Below, piece after piece: positions 1 through 7,446 of a stretch of 64,000 nucleotides of DNA. The DNA is from Streptomyces sp. NBC_00513 (GTDB lineage Bacteria > Actinomycetota > Actinomycetes > Streptomycetales > Streptomycetaceae): assembly GCF_041431415.1 (NCBI RefSeq), contig NZ_CP107845.1:7750001-7814000 (forward strand), written 5' to 3'. Each line of letters opens with the position of its first letter. The first letter of the stretch is position 1. The position numbers and the translations under genes were made by a program. The notes beneath the pieces were generated by a model, which was given only the letters and a program-made list of their open reading frames with translations, ran no database searches and was not told the DNA's origin.

Positions 1-497
1 TGAGTGTCAACGGGGAGTACCTGCGCGTCACATCCGCAGAGCTGGCACGGGCCCTGAAGGATCCCGCATGGGCGCTGGAGCTCGCCGAGGAGACTCAGGA
101 CGCACAAGGCGAGCGTGAGGTCGCGCCTGCCGAAGCGCGGCACTTCACCACGCACCAGACATGGCACCTGCTCGGATTCCTCCTGCGGCGTTTCGCTTTC
201 CCTGTCGACATCGTCCACGGTGAGGAAGTACTCACCACCGAGGACTGGGGCTACGAACCGCCGCGATATCTGACCCGAGACCGGGTACGACTGGCCGCTG
301 ACATCATGCGGCAGACGACCTATGACCAGCTCATCGAAGGCGTCGACCCCGCCGAACTCACCAAGGCCGAGATCTACCCGCAGATCTGGGACTCTCCGAC
401 CTCTCTCGACTGGGCCCGCGACCTGTTCACTCCGCTGACAGAGTTCTTCCAAGGTGCCGCATCCGCCGGTCACGCGGTGCTCATCTGGCTCGACTGA
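1..497 (+). CDS. DUF1877 (YfbM-like) family protein, start cut by window edge
   Basis: The reading frame is open from base 3. The two bases before it are TG, so the start codon (ATG or GTG) lies exactly across the window edge and only its first base is missing. The product is about 165 residues and begins MSVNGEYLRVT, typical of the DUF1877/YfbM family, followed by an acidic region and a C-terminal half rich in Trp and Leu (WDSPTSLDWARDLF, ending HAVLIWLD). Length fits the family, so the gene looks intact. Function is unknown; these are cytoplasmic proteins often found in accessory regions. No neighbour shares its strand within 6 kb. Confidence 0.75.
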   Translation, partial: SVNGEYLRVTSAELARALKDPAWALELAEETQDAQGEREVAPAEARHFTTHQTWHLLGFLLRRFAFPVDIVHGEEVLTTEDWGYEPPRYLTRDRVRLAADIMRQTTYDQLIEGVDPAELTKAEIYPQIWDSPTSLDWARDLFTPLTEFFQGAASAGHAVLIWLD

Positions 498-663
498 TCG
501 ATCCACCCGGACCGGACCAGACATCACCCGACGAGCCGACGGCGCACTGTGCCGACGGGATCGGAAGGCAGGGACACCCGTGGACCGAGTCCAGGGCCCA
601 GGGGGTTTCGCAGCGCGTACCGGATGCCCTTTCGCTGACCTGGACTTCTCCCGCGGTCTCACG

Positions 664-1121
664 ACGACTTGGACGACGATCCGGTTCCACGCCCAGGCCA
701 CCGCCGGGTTCACCGGCGACCGCCCCTCAAGTCGGCGGGCGAGCAGGGCGTCCGTGAACGCGAAGCGGTCCTCGCCCAAGGGGAGTTCGCCCGGGTGCTC
801 GCGAATCCGTGAAGCCTCCTTGCCCCACACGTCGTCGAGAGACACCAGGGAACCGGCCAGATCGGTCGGACAGGCGCCCAGTACCGCGCCTGCCACCACT
901 GGCGACAGACGTACTTGCACGCACTCGACATGTTCGCCCCACGCCCGAACCCCGCCCCCGGAGCCGACCCCGTGCCCGGCGACGAAACACTCCAGGGCCA
1001 GCATCACGGCCGGGTGCGGAACCACCCGCAGGCCACCGATCGGCGCGCCGGGGACCCGACACCCGGCCATGTCGACGCCGGCCATCCGCCAGGCTCGCTG
1101 CCGACGTGCGACGTCCCACCC
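664..1121 (-). pseudogene. Decayed AraC-type regulator fragment (sensor part only)
   Basis: An uninterrupted minus-strand frame encodes text such as GGLRVVPHPAVMLALE, EHVECVQVRLSPVVAGAVLG and AFTDALLARR, ending NPAVAWAWNRIVVQ. This is the N-terminal domain of a common actinobacterial AraC subfamily in which the helix-turn-helix follows directly after the last motif. Here the frame runs on into unrelated arginine-rich sequence and no helix-turn-helix can be read in any frame. The usual start region is also missing. I infer a truncated fossil. The frame continues, without stops, antisense to the DUF1877 gene, which is a GC-bias artefact. The 160 bases between base 498 and this remnant hold nothing I recognise. 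Confidence 0.5.
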
Positions 1122-1137
1122 GGCGGGATCATCTCGT

Positions 1138-1560
1138 TCACTCGTGGTGGAGCCCATCACCGGTCTCATCCGACCGAGTCGTTCTCTCAACGAACCGCAG
1201 CTCCGCGCCCTCGACCTGGTCCGGGGACGGTGGTGCCGGGACGAGGAACCTGCTCGATTTGTCGGCCAGAAAGCCGGCGAAGAATTCCGCGGCGTCGTGG
1301 GGCCGCATCCGGGCCAGTGTGACGAGCGCGGTGATCGCCGTATCCGCCACCTCCGCCTGCACGTCGTCCCAGGAGTGCGAGATGCCCTTGCGCGGGTTGG
1401 TGCCGTGCACACCGATCACGGCCTGGGCGGCCTCCCCGAACTCCTCTCCGATCTTGAGGACCTGGAGAGTCCACTGGTGCTCGGTCGGTACCTCCCGTTC
1501 GTCATCCCGTCGCGTGAAGCTTCGCGCGAGCTCGTCGATGGTCTTCCACACGTCGTCCAT
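1138..1560 (-). CDS. MazG-like NTP pyrophosphohydrolase family protein
   Basis: The product is 140 residues starting MDDVWKTIDEL, with AGGAA a few bases upstream of the ATG. It has the MazG-like helical core with acidic metal-binding motifs EEFGEAAQAVIG and AEVADTAITAL (EExxE plus ExxD pattern). This suggests hydrolysis of nucleoside triphosphates to monophosphates, a house-cleaning activity. The length matches the single-domain MazG-like group of actinomycetes. Upstream the same frame stays open to base 2304, and an ATG at 1851 with its own strong ribosome site could produce an N-terminally extended protein; see the ABC-transporter remnant entry. Confidence 0.8.
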   Translation of the reverse strand: MDDVWKTIDELARSFTRRDDEREVPTEHQWTLQVLKIGEEFGEAAQAVIGVHGTNPRKGISHSWDDVQAEVADTAITALVTLARMRPHDAAEFFAGFLADKSSRFLVPAPPSPDQVEGAELRFVERTTRSDETGDGLHHE

Positions 1561-1754
1561 GGAGTTCCTGCCTCGATTCGGGTCGGTCGGGTCGGGTGGT
1601 TCACGTCCGGCGATGACGACCGCGCCCCGCGCGCGGCGGCGCCGGGCTGTATCCGGGCGTCTGCGTCCTTCTCGGCGAGCCGCCCACGCCTCCAGGGGCT
1701 CGTCAACCGGATCGTCGGGTCCGAGGGTCATGGTTGGGCGAGAGCCTGTTGGAA

Positions 1755-1851
1755 GTGTTGACACGACTGCCCGCCGGTCCACGTTCCAACCGAGCCGGAG
1801 GCCGCGCCGCACCAGCTGGGGTAACCGGCGCGTCATCGCCCACGTGGTCAT
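1755..1851 (-). pseudogene. 5' stub of an ABC transporter ATP-binding/permease gene
   Basis: An ATG at 1851 preceded by GGAGGG starts the text MTTWAMTRRLPQLVRRG, LRLGWNVDRRAVV, the usual N-terminus of streptomycete fused ABC transporters. Similarity stops after about 30 residues and the frame continues through low-complexity sequence into the MazG-like gene without a stop. I read this as a transporter gene whose body was deleted, leaving its translation start joined in frame to MazG. Bases 1852-2304 upstream hold no gene I can support. Confidence 0.45.
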
Positions 1852-2304
1852 GGGTCTTCCCTCCAGCACGGCCAGCGTCCCGGATTTGAACCGGTACTCC
1901 TGCGCGCCGCCCCCGGGGTTCTCCGTCTCCCGGCCCCTCACATCGTCTCCCGTCGCTTGCTGCCGCATGCCAAATTGCCGAAGCCGGTCCCACGCGTGGA
2001 CGGCTTCGCGAACGAACCACTCGTTCGGGGACGGGGCCTCCGAGCAGCCGGTGGCCCCGAGGCCGGCCGGTCTGCCGGACGAACCGGTCAGGAGTGTCGA
2101 GCCACTCCGATAGCAGCTGCTTGCGCCCGGTCTTTCAAGTGAGTTGATCGCTTCGTTGACCAGAGCGCGGGCGGCCCCGGCGTAGACGGTGATCCGGGCA
2201 AGCCCGGTCCTCGTCCGGCACTTCGCCGGCGCCCATCTCCGGCAGGTGGCGGCTGCCCGCCTCGACCCGGGAGACGGTGACGGGAAACCGATCTCGTCCC
2301 GCAC
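1852..2304. other. Intergenic stretch without a recognisable gene
   Basis: A minus-strand frame is open across the whole stretch, but the translation is irregular. A short piece (VYAGAARALVNEAINSLE) looks protein-like and may be a relic. The run TTTGAACCGG near 1885 resembles a tRNA T-arm but no cloverleaf can be built around it. Confidence 0.3.
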
Positions 2305-2928
2305 CTACCGTGAGTGGCCCAGTACGACCCCCCGCCCGGCGAAGAACCGGACGAGGTCCGCTCTGGGCACCTGGTGGAACTGCTGGGACCCCTCCGGGAA
2401 GCCGGAGGGGTTGTGAATCGTGACGTGGTCGGGCCCGCGACCCACGGCGAGGACCAGGTGCCCGCCGCGCTGCTCAGGCCGGGGATCGAGGGTACGGATC
2501 GTCTTGTGCACCGACAGCAGAACCAGGCGCCCCCGCAAGATCTCGGCGTCGACCTCCTCAACGGAGAGCTGTGGACGGGACTCGGCGAACAGCCCCCAAC
2601 GGGACGCCACCCACGTGGCGAACGGCGCGTAGATCAGCCCCCGAACCTGATCGCCGTCGCGCACGTACGCCCCGGCGGCCAGAGCCTCACGGACCAGCGG
2701 CACCGAGGCGGGCACGGGCTGCCCGAAGAATCCCAGCGCCATCCGCAGGCACGCCATGCCGCACATGCGCGGCGCCCAGAAGGCGTACTCCTCCGGGCTG
2801 TCGGCACCGGAGGACTCCCACAGCGGATCTGCGGTTGCGGCCGTGGTGCCCGCAACGAACCCGGGCACAAGGCCGGCGGACTCCCACTGCGAGAAGTAGG
2901 GGACATGATGGGTCGTGGCAACGGTCAT
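2305..2928 (-). CDS. C39-family-like cysteine peptidase
   Basis: The product is 207 residues starting MTVATTHHVPYFSQW, with GGGG just upstream of the ATG. The probable catalytic cysteine lies in PRMCGMACLRMAL (Cys56; Cys60 also present), the histidine in GGHLVLAVGRG and the Asn/Asp partner in IHNPSG, in the order used by papain-fold C39-like peptidases. There is no signal peptide and no transporter domain, so this is the free-standing type seen in actinomycetes. Its substrate is unknown. No leader-peptide gene or ABC exporter is visible nearby. A perfect 9-bp stem with a 4-base loop at 2389-2410 lies inside the coding region. Confidence 0.7.
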   Translation of the reverse strand: MTVATTHHVPYFSQWESAGLVPGFVAGTTAATADPLWESSGADSPEEYAFWAPRMCGMACLRMALGFFGQPVPASVPLVREALAAGAYVRDGDQVRGLIYAPFATWVASRWGLFAESRPQLSVEEVDAEILRGRLVLLSVHKTIRTLDPRPEQRGGHLVLAVGRGPDHVTIHNPSGFPEGSQQFHQVPRADLVRFFAGRGVVLGHSR

Positions 2929-3034
2929 GCCCCCACTCTGCCGCCGACCGGGCGTACGGGCGTCAGGGCACGTACGAATTGTTCGCGCACGCCATGACCG
3001 GCACCAGGCAAGGTACCGGAGGCGGCCCGCACGC

Positions 3035-3406
3035 TCAGCGAGTCCACTCCCGCAGCGAGGAAGCGATCTCCCGGACATCCGGGCGGCCGTCGGCGACCTG
3101 CTCGATGAGGTCCCCGGCCCCCTTCGTCGTCACGTTCACCGGCAGCCCTGAGGCGTGCAGGTAGCCGGCCGCCACGGCGGCGGCGAACAGCTCGTTGGAG
3201 TGCTCCAGCGCCGGGACCCGTACGAGTTGCTGGAGCAGCGCGGCGGCTCGGTGGTGGGCCTGCTCGTACACCGGGACGTCCAGCACTCGGAAGGCATGCC
3301 GGGCCCGGGCGGCTTCGAGCGACCCCCAGTCGACGACCTCCGGGTCGCCGGGGATCTCGCGCTGCGCGATTTCGAGCAGCCAGGTCAAGTCGATCTGCAG
3401 GAACAT
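3035..3406 (-). CDS. Fic/Doc-like toxin of a toxin-antitoxin pair
   Basis: The product is 123 residues (MFLQIDLTWLLEIA...). Its all-helical pattern and the segment HSNELFAAAVAAGYLHASG match the Doc-type toxins that actinomycete annotation calls fic family toxin component. The canonical Fic loop (HxFxxGN(K/G)R) is not intact: the GNKR part is replaced by ELFAAA. It is therefore doubtful that it is an AMP- or phospho-transferase, and it may be inactive or use another chemistry. It lies 13 bases downstream of a small antitoxin-like gene on the same strand, the usual operon order. Confidence 0.65.
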   Translation of the reverse strand: MFLQIDLTWLLEIAQREIPGDPEVVDWGSLEAARARHAFRVLDVPVYEQAHHRAAALLQQLVRVPALEHSNELFAAAVAAGYLHASGLPVNVTTKGAGDLIEQVADGRPDVREIASSLREWTR

Positions 3407-3419
3407 CGCCGTACCGGGC

Positions 3420-3647
3420 TCAGGCGGCCGTGGCGCCGGCGCCGGTCGGGCCGCCGAAGCGCGAGGCGAAGCCCTCGGCGTGCATGCCGATGAAGGCGCG
3501 TGCCCCGTCCGCGAAGCGCACCCGCGTCAAGTCGGCGTTGAGCACCTGCCTGGCATACGCCTCCGCCGGCAGGCGCTTCTCCGCGGCCGCCCGCTGCAGC
3601 TGCTCGTACGCTTCGTCGCTGATCTCAATCCGGATTTCCCGAGCCAT
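3420..3647 (-). CDS. Antitoxin, ribbon-helix-helix-like
   Basis: A 75-residue protein beginning MAREIRIEISDEAYEQL, a short beta strand followed by helices as in ribbon-helix-helix DNA-binding antitoxins. The C-terminal part (DGARAFIGMHAEGF, then Gly/Ala-rich) would bind the toxin. A purine-rich GGTGG sits before the ATG. It is the first gene of a two-gene operon with the Doc-like toxin 13 bases downstream. Such antitoxins normally repress their own promoter, but I could not identify an operator. Confidence 0.7.
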   Translation of the reverse strand: MAREIRIEISDEAYEQLQRAAAEKRLPAEAYARQVLNADLTRVRFADGARAFIGMHAEGFASRFGGPTGAGATAA

Positions 3648-4146
3648 GTCACCACCGTAGCGGTCAGCCACGGTGCACGGCAGGGGATCTGCCCGCCCGC
3701 CCCACGGCGCGGGATGGAGGTTGAACGCCGGTCCGAGCCGCGGGCGAACGGCTTCGCGAGCTTGGCATCCGCTCGTGGGGGGACACGCTCCGCCGCTCCG
3801 TGCCAGCTCGCCACCGAGTGGCTGGTCCCGCTCCCCGTCCGCAGCCCCGGCATCGGCTTCGGCACTGGCCCGCTCCCGGACCCGACGACCTCGACCGCGT
3901 CCACGGACTCCCGCCGGCACGTTCGTGGCAGCCGCCTTCGCGCCCTCCCGCCTGTACCCCGCGATCTCCGGGGAAGTGACCGATGAGCAAGGGCGCGCCG
4001 CGGTGGTCACGGACCTCGCCGGCGTGTGCGGATCAATGGACCGGGCCCGAAGGGTTGGCAGCGATTGGTCCGCTCTCATGCCGCGCGTCGAGGGCCCGCC
4101 TGCCACGGGTCCTGGCCCGTGGTGGGGTGCATCCGCCGTCGAACTC
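3648..4146. other. Intergenic stretch without a recognisable gene
   Basis: All six frames give arginine/proline-rich text without family motifs and no start with a good ribosome site. I see no gene here. The right end holds the hairpin at 4147-4189. Confidence 0.4.
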
Positions 4147-4189
4147 CCGGGCCGCCAGCCGGCGGGAGTGCGCACGGCGGGCGGCCCGG
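4147..4189 (-). terminator. GC-rich hairpin downstream of the oxidoreductase gene
   Basis: CCGGGCCGCC (4147-4156) pairs perfectly with GGCGGCCCGG (4180-4189) around a 23-base loop that can form a small inner stem. It starts 22 bases past the oxidoreductase stop codon in the direction of transcription. Confidence 0.45.
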
Positions 4190-4210
4190 TCGGGTTGCGG
4201 TCAGGGGTGA

Positions 4211-5146
4211 TCAGGGAGCGAGCATGACCGTCTTGCCGGACAGGCGCCCGGCGCCGGCGTCGTCATGCACGGCGGCCAGCTCGGCCACCGGGCGGTGGGC
4301 GGTGACGTGGAGCCGGAGCTTGCCGGCATCCACCTTGGCGACCAGCTCGGCCAGTTGGGCTCCGTCGCTGCGGACCCACAAGCTCGCACTGCGCACCCCC
4401 CGAGCGGGGTCCTCGGGAACAGGGCCGGCCGTACTGGCGGCGACCCCGCCGTCGGCGACGTGGTTCGTCAGCCGCGCGAGATCCTCCGGGGAGAGGCGCA
4501 CGTGGTTCACCACGACCTGGAACGGACCGCCCACGGCGGCCGGGCCCGCACCGAGGTCGAGGGGGCCGACGACCCGGTCCGCGCCGTACCCCCGAAGGCG
4601 GTCGGCGTGCTGCGGCGCGTCCACGGCGGTCACGTGCGCCCCCGCGTCGACGGCGAGCTGCACCACGAGGCTGCCGACCGCGCCCCCCGCTCCGTTGACC
4701 AGGACGGTCTGGCCGGGCTTCAGTTCGGCCAGCTCGAATACCGTCTGCCAGGCCGCAAGGCCGGTCAGCGGCAGCGCCGCGGCGTCGACCAGGTCGGCCG
4801 TGCGGGGTGCCGGTGCCAGGGACTCGGCCGGGGCGAGGGCGTACTCCGCGGCGCCGCCGGCGGAGTCGAGGGGCAGCATCGCCACGACCGGGTCGCCGAC
4901 CTCGAAGCCGGCCACGTCCGCGCCGAGTTCGGCGATGGTGCCCGCCAGGTCGATCCCCGGCACGTACGGCAGCGTGATCGGGATCATCGCGGCTAGGGCA
5001 CCGGCGCGGATGTGGTCGTCGACGGGGTTGAACGACGTGGCGGCCACCCGCACCAGGACTTGCCCGGTGCCGGGGACGGGACGGTCGACGTTCTCGTAGC
5101 GCAGTACCTCGCTGCTACCGAACGCGTGGAAACGCATTGCCTTCAT
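4211..5146 (-). CDS. NADP-dependent quinone oxidoreductase-like protein (MDR family)
   Basis: The product is 311 residues starting MKAMRFHAFGSSEVLRYE, with a GroES-like N-terminal half (VLVRVAATSFNPVDDHIRAG) and a Rossmann domain with the NADPH motif VNGAGGAVGSLVVQLA near residue 150. No zinc-ligand cysteines are present, so it belongs to the zinc-free quinone reductase/enoyl reductase branch of the MDR superfamily. It probably reduces quinones or alpha,beta-unsaturated carbonyls. GGAAAG precedes the ATG. It lies 79 bases downstream of the dioxygenase gene on the same strand, so both may be transcribed from the MarR-controlled promoter and serve detoxification of aromatic compounds. Confidence 0.85.
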   Translation of the reverse strand: MKAMRFHAFGSSEVLRYENVDRPVPGTGQVLVRVAATSFNPVDDHIRAGALAAMIPITLPYVPGIDLAGTIAELGADVAGFEVGDPVVAMLPLDSAGGAAEYALAPAESLAPAPRTADLVDAAALPLTGLAAWQTVFELAELKPGQTVLVNGAGGAVGSLVVQLAVDAGAHVTAVDAPQHADRLRGYGADRVVGPLDLGAGPAAVGGPFQVVVNHVRLSPEDLARLTNHVADGGVAASTAGPVPEDPARGVRSASLWVRSDGAQLAELVAKVDAGKLRLHVTAHRPVAELAAVHDDAGAGRLSGKTVMLAP

Positions 5147-5225
5147 GGCACTTTCCTCCAGGGTGTGTTGATGTCGTCGCCCACGGACGGGGCGATCGGT
5201 CGGGAAGACGCGGCACGTCGGGGCG

Positions 5226-6122
5226 TCAGGTCAGCTGCACGGAGCGGGTCGAGTTGCCCATCACCATGCGATCGATGGCGCTCACGGCGCTGCCGGGGTC
5301 GTCGGCGGCTCCCACGGTGAGCAGCAGCGGGACGAAGTGGTCGGCCGTCGGATGGGCGACCGCGGCGCCGGGTGCCTTGTTGAGGTAGTCGACGAGGGCG
5401 TCGGCGTCGCCCCGGGCGAGGGCGTCAACGGCCCATTCGTCGAAGGCCGTGGTGTCGGCGGCGAGCTCCGGTCGGCGGAAGACGGCGAAGCTGTGCGTCA
5501 TGAAGCCCGAGCCGAGTACGAGGATGCCTTCGTCGCGCAGCGGCCGTAGGCGTGCCCCGAGTTGGAGCAGGGCGCTGGGGTCGAGGCTGGGCATCGACAT
5601 CTGCACGACGGGGACGTCGGCCGCGGGATACATGGCCATGAGCGGGATGAAGGCCCCGTGGTCGAGGCCGCGGTCGGCGAACTCGTGCACCGGCGTCCGG
5701 CCCAGCAGGCCCGTGAGTCGCCGAGCCAGGTCGGTGGCGTCCGGGGTCGCGTAGGGAAGGGTCTTGTAGCGGGGGTGGAAGCCGCTGAAATCGTAGAAGA
5801 GCGGGGTGCCGGCCGCGGCTGCGGAGATCACGACCGGTGCCCGTTCCCAGTGGGCCGAGATGACGACGATGGCACGGGGTTTGGGCATTGACTGGGCCCA
5901 GTCGAAGAGGTCGCCGAGCCACTGCGGATCGTCGAGGGTGAACGGGGCGCCGTGGCTGACGAAGAGGCTGGGCATGGGCCCGTCGGAGGGATTCCACACC
6001 CTCTGTTCGCGTGCCTGTGGCAGGGCTCTGGCAAGGAGGTCGTCGTATGCCGCGGCCGGTGTGCGCGACGGGAAGGGGGAAGTCAGGCCGTTCGGGGAGG
6101 CCAGGCTGCTCGTAGAGGTCAT
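5226..6122 (-). CDS. Class III extradiol dioxygenase (DODA/YgiD-like)
   Basis: From the ATG at 6122 (GAAGGAG upstream) the product is 298 residues; a TTG at 6152 is possible but lies inside an operator palindrome. Family motifs are MPSLFVSHGAP, VVISAHWE, LDHGAFIPLMAMYP and SGFMTHS, carrying the histidines that bind Fe(II) or zinc in the LigB-like 4,5-DOPA extradiol dioxygenase family. It should open catecholic rings or be a close relative of unknown substrate. The gene is divergent from a MarR regulator across a 123-base region with four operator-like palindromes, so it is very probably repressed by that MarR and induced by a phenolic ligand. Confidence 0.85.
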   Translation of the reverse strand: MTSTSSLASPNGLTSPFPSRTPAAAYDDLLARALPQAREQRVWNPSDGPMPSLFVSHGAPFTLDDPQWLGDLFDWAQSMPKPRAIVVISAHWERAPVVISAAAAGTPLFYDFSGFHPRYKTLPYATPDATDLARRLTGLLGRTPVHEFADRGLDHGAFIPLMAMYPAADVPVVQMSMPSLDPSALLQLGARLRPLRDEGILVLGSGFMTHSFAVFRRPELAADTTAFDEWAVDALARGDADALVDYLNKAPGAAVAHPTADHFVPLLLTVGAADDPGSAVSAIDRMVMGNSTRSVQLT

Positions 6123-6137
6123 CGAACTCAGCTCCTT

Positions 6138-6155
6138 CACTTGCCTCGGCAAGTG
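6138..6155. promoter_or_regulatory. MarR-type operator-like site 1
   Basis: Perfect palindrome CACTTGCC-TC-GGCAAGTG, 16 bases upstream of the dioxygenase start. It is one of four related sites between the divergent dioxygenase and marR genes. Confidence 0.75.
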
Positions 6156-6159
6156 TTTT

Positions 6160-6177
6160 CACTTGCCTGGGCAAGTT
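6160..6177. promoter_or_regulatory. MarR-type operator-like site 2
   Basis: CACTTGCC-TG-GGCAAGTT, perfect over seven bases per arm. Its centre is 22 bp (two helical turns) from site 1. Confidence 0.75.
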
Positions 6178-6195
6178 GAAAAGTAGCCCATAGAG

Positions 6196-6211
6196 AGTTG
6201 CCCAGGCAAGT
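6196..6211. promoter_or_regulatory. MarR-type operator-like site 3
   Basis: AGTTGCC-CA-GGCAAGT, one mismatch to the palindrome. Its centre is 35 bp from site 2 and it lies on the marR side of the promoter region. Confidence 0.65.
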
Positions 6212-6217
6212 GATGAG

Positions 6218-6233
6218 GGTTGCCTGGACAAGT
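6218..6233. promoter_or_regulatory. MarR-type operator-like site 4
   Basis: GGTTGCC-TG-GACAAGT, a weaker copy. Its centre is 22 bp from site 3, repeating the spacing of sites 1 and 2. It ends 12 bases before the marR start codon. Confidence 0.55.
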
Positions 6234-6245
6234 ATGATGGGGCTC

Positions 6246-6719
6246 ATGGAAACTCAGTCATCCTGGCTCGACGACGACGAACAGGGCCTGTGGCAGGCGC
6301 TCCTCACGGTCGTCATCGCCCTCCCGGCCGCCCTCGACCGCCAGCTGCAGCGGGACGCGGGCATCTCCAACTTCGAGTACGGGGTCCTCGCCCGACTGTC
6401 CATGGCCGACGAGGTCACGATGCGCCTCAGTGACCTGGCCCGGGACTGCGACAGCACGCAGCCCCGCATGTCGAAGTTGATGGATCGCTTCGAAGCCCGC
6501 GAGTGGGTCGCCCGTCGGCCCGACGCCGGCGACGGGCGATACACCCTCGCCACCCTGACCGACGCCGGCCGGCAGAAGCTCGTCGAGAGCGCACCGGAAC
6601 ACGTGGCGCAGGTGAAGCGGCTCGTGTTCGACCCTCTCAGCGCCGCTCAGCGCCGCCACCTGGAGGCCGCGCTCACCCGCATCGCCGCCACCGTGCGCCA
6701 GGAGGTCGAAGGAGGCTGA
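6246..6719 (+). CDS. MarR-family transcriptional regulator
   Basis: The product is 157 residues from the ATG at 6246; in-frame ATGs at 6234 and 6237 are alternatives. The winged helix-turn-helix is clear: ISNFEYGVLARLS, MRLSDLARDCDSTQPRMSKLMDRFE for the recognition region, then the wing RRPDAGDGRYTLATLTDAG, with dimerisation helices at both ends. It should bind the four palindromes upstream of its own start and control both itself and the divergent dioxygenase/oxidoreductase pair. The ligand is probably a small phenolic compound (inference from the target genes). Confidence 0.9.
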   Translation: METQSSWLDDDEQGLWQALLTVVIALPAALDRQLQRDAGISNFEYGVLARLSMADEVTMRLSDLARDCDSTQPRMSKLMDRFEAREWVARRPDAGDGRYTLATLTDAGRQKLVESAPEHVAQVKRLVFDPLSAAQRRHLEAALTRIAATVRQEVEGG

Positions 6720-7446
6720 GCGTCATCCGGGGGTCTCCCGTCGGCTCTGCGGCGCCCGTGACGCGGCGCACGGGAAGGTGCGGACCTCGGCGTCGGTGTG
6801 GCCGAACGCCGTGACGAGACCGCGCTCCACCCCCGGACCGGGTGATGCCACGCGGGCCGGCGGTGCCGTCGGCGCCGCCATCGCCGATCCACACCGCGCC
6901 GCCCGCGAGGGCGGCCGACCGGAACAGGGCGCGAGAACCTCGGTGTAGGTGGTGAGGGGCAGCGCGCCGGTGGTCCGTCCGCCGGGCGACGAGTAAGGCC
7001 GTGCCGAACCGGGGGAGCCGGCAAGGCAGGCGAGGCCGGCTGTCACCCACGCCCGGCGCTGGGCCCCGGCCGCCTTCGTGGCGGCCGCCTCCAAACACGT
7101 GAGCCTGTCAGTCGAAGCCGGCCACGGACGTGTTCGCGTCGGACCGGGACTCCGCAGCGCACTTCGAGCGCTCTGCCACGTGGATCCACACCATCCCGGG
7201 ACAACGGCGAGCATCGTCCGGACGTGTCCACTCGATGGCATCCCCTCACTCTCGGGAGGGCGTGACCAGAGTGTGACAAAAGATACACGGGTCGCAATAA
7301 ACCCAACTTTGGCTTCCTTCGTCTCCCCATCGGATCGGGTTTTGACCACTCCTGATCCGAGCGGCACTGGCGACCGGGCACGGAGCGGCGGTGCTGACGT
7401 CCCGAGAACGAGCCCTGCCGGGCCGACGCACCGAAAGATCAGATAT
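6720..7446. other. Intergenic stretch with a possible relic and the PIG-L promoter region
   Basis: On the minus strand at about 6720-6960, pieces in two frames (ALAGGAVWIGDGGADG and VTAFGHTDAEVRTF) look like the frameshifted tail of a repeat or beta-propeller protein, but too little is left to name it. The AT-richer part around 7260-7340 probably holds the promoter of the gene starting at 7447. Confidence 0.3.

Noticed and set aside
1870..1960. Possible tRNA on the minus strand (GGTTCAAATCC-like T-arm)
   Set aside because: No acceptor, D or anticodon stem of correct spacing can be formed around it.
2389..2410. Perfect 9-bp hairpin with GAAG loop as a terminator
   Set aside because: It lies well inside the C39-like peptidase coding region, where it encodes the conserved NPSGFPEG segment.
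2305..2928. Bacteriocin leader-peptidase system
   Set aside because: No precursor peptide or ABC exporter gene is nearby and the C39-like domain is free-standing.
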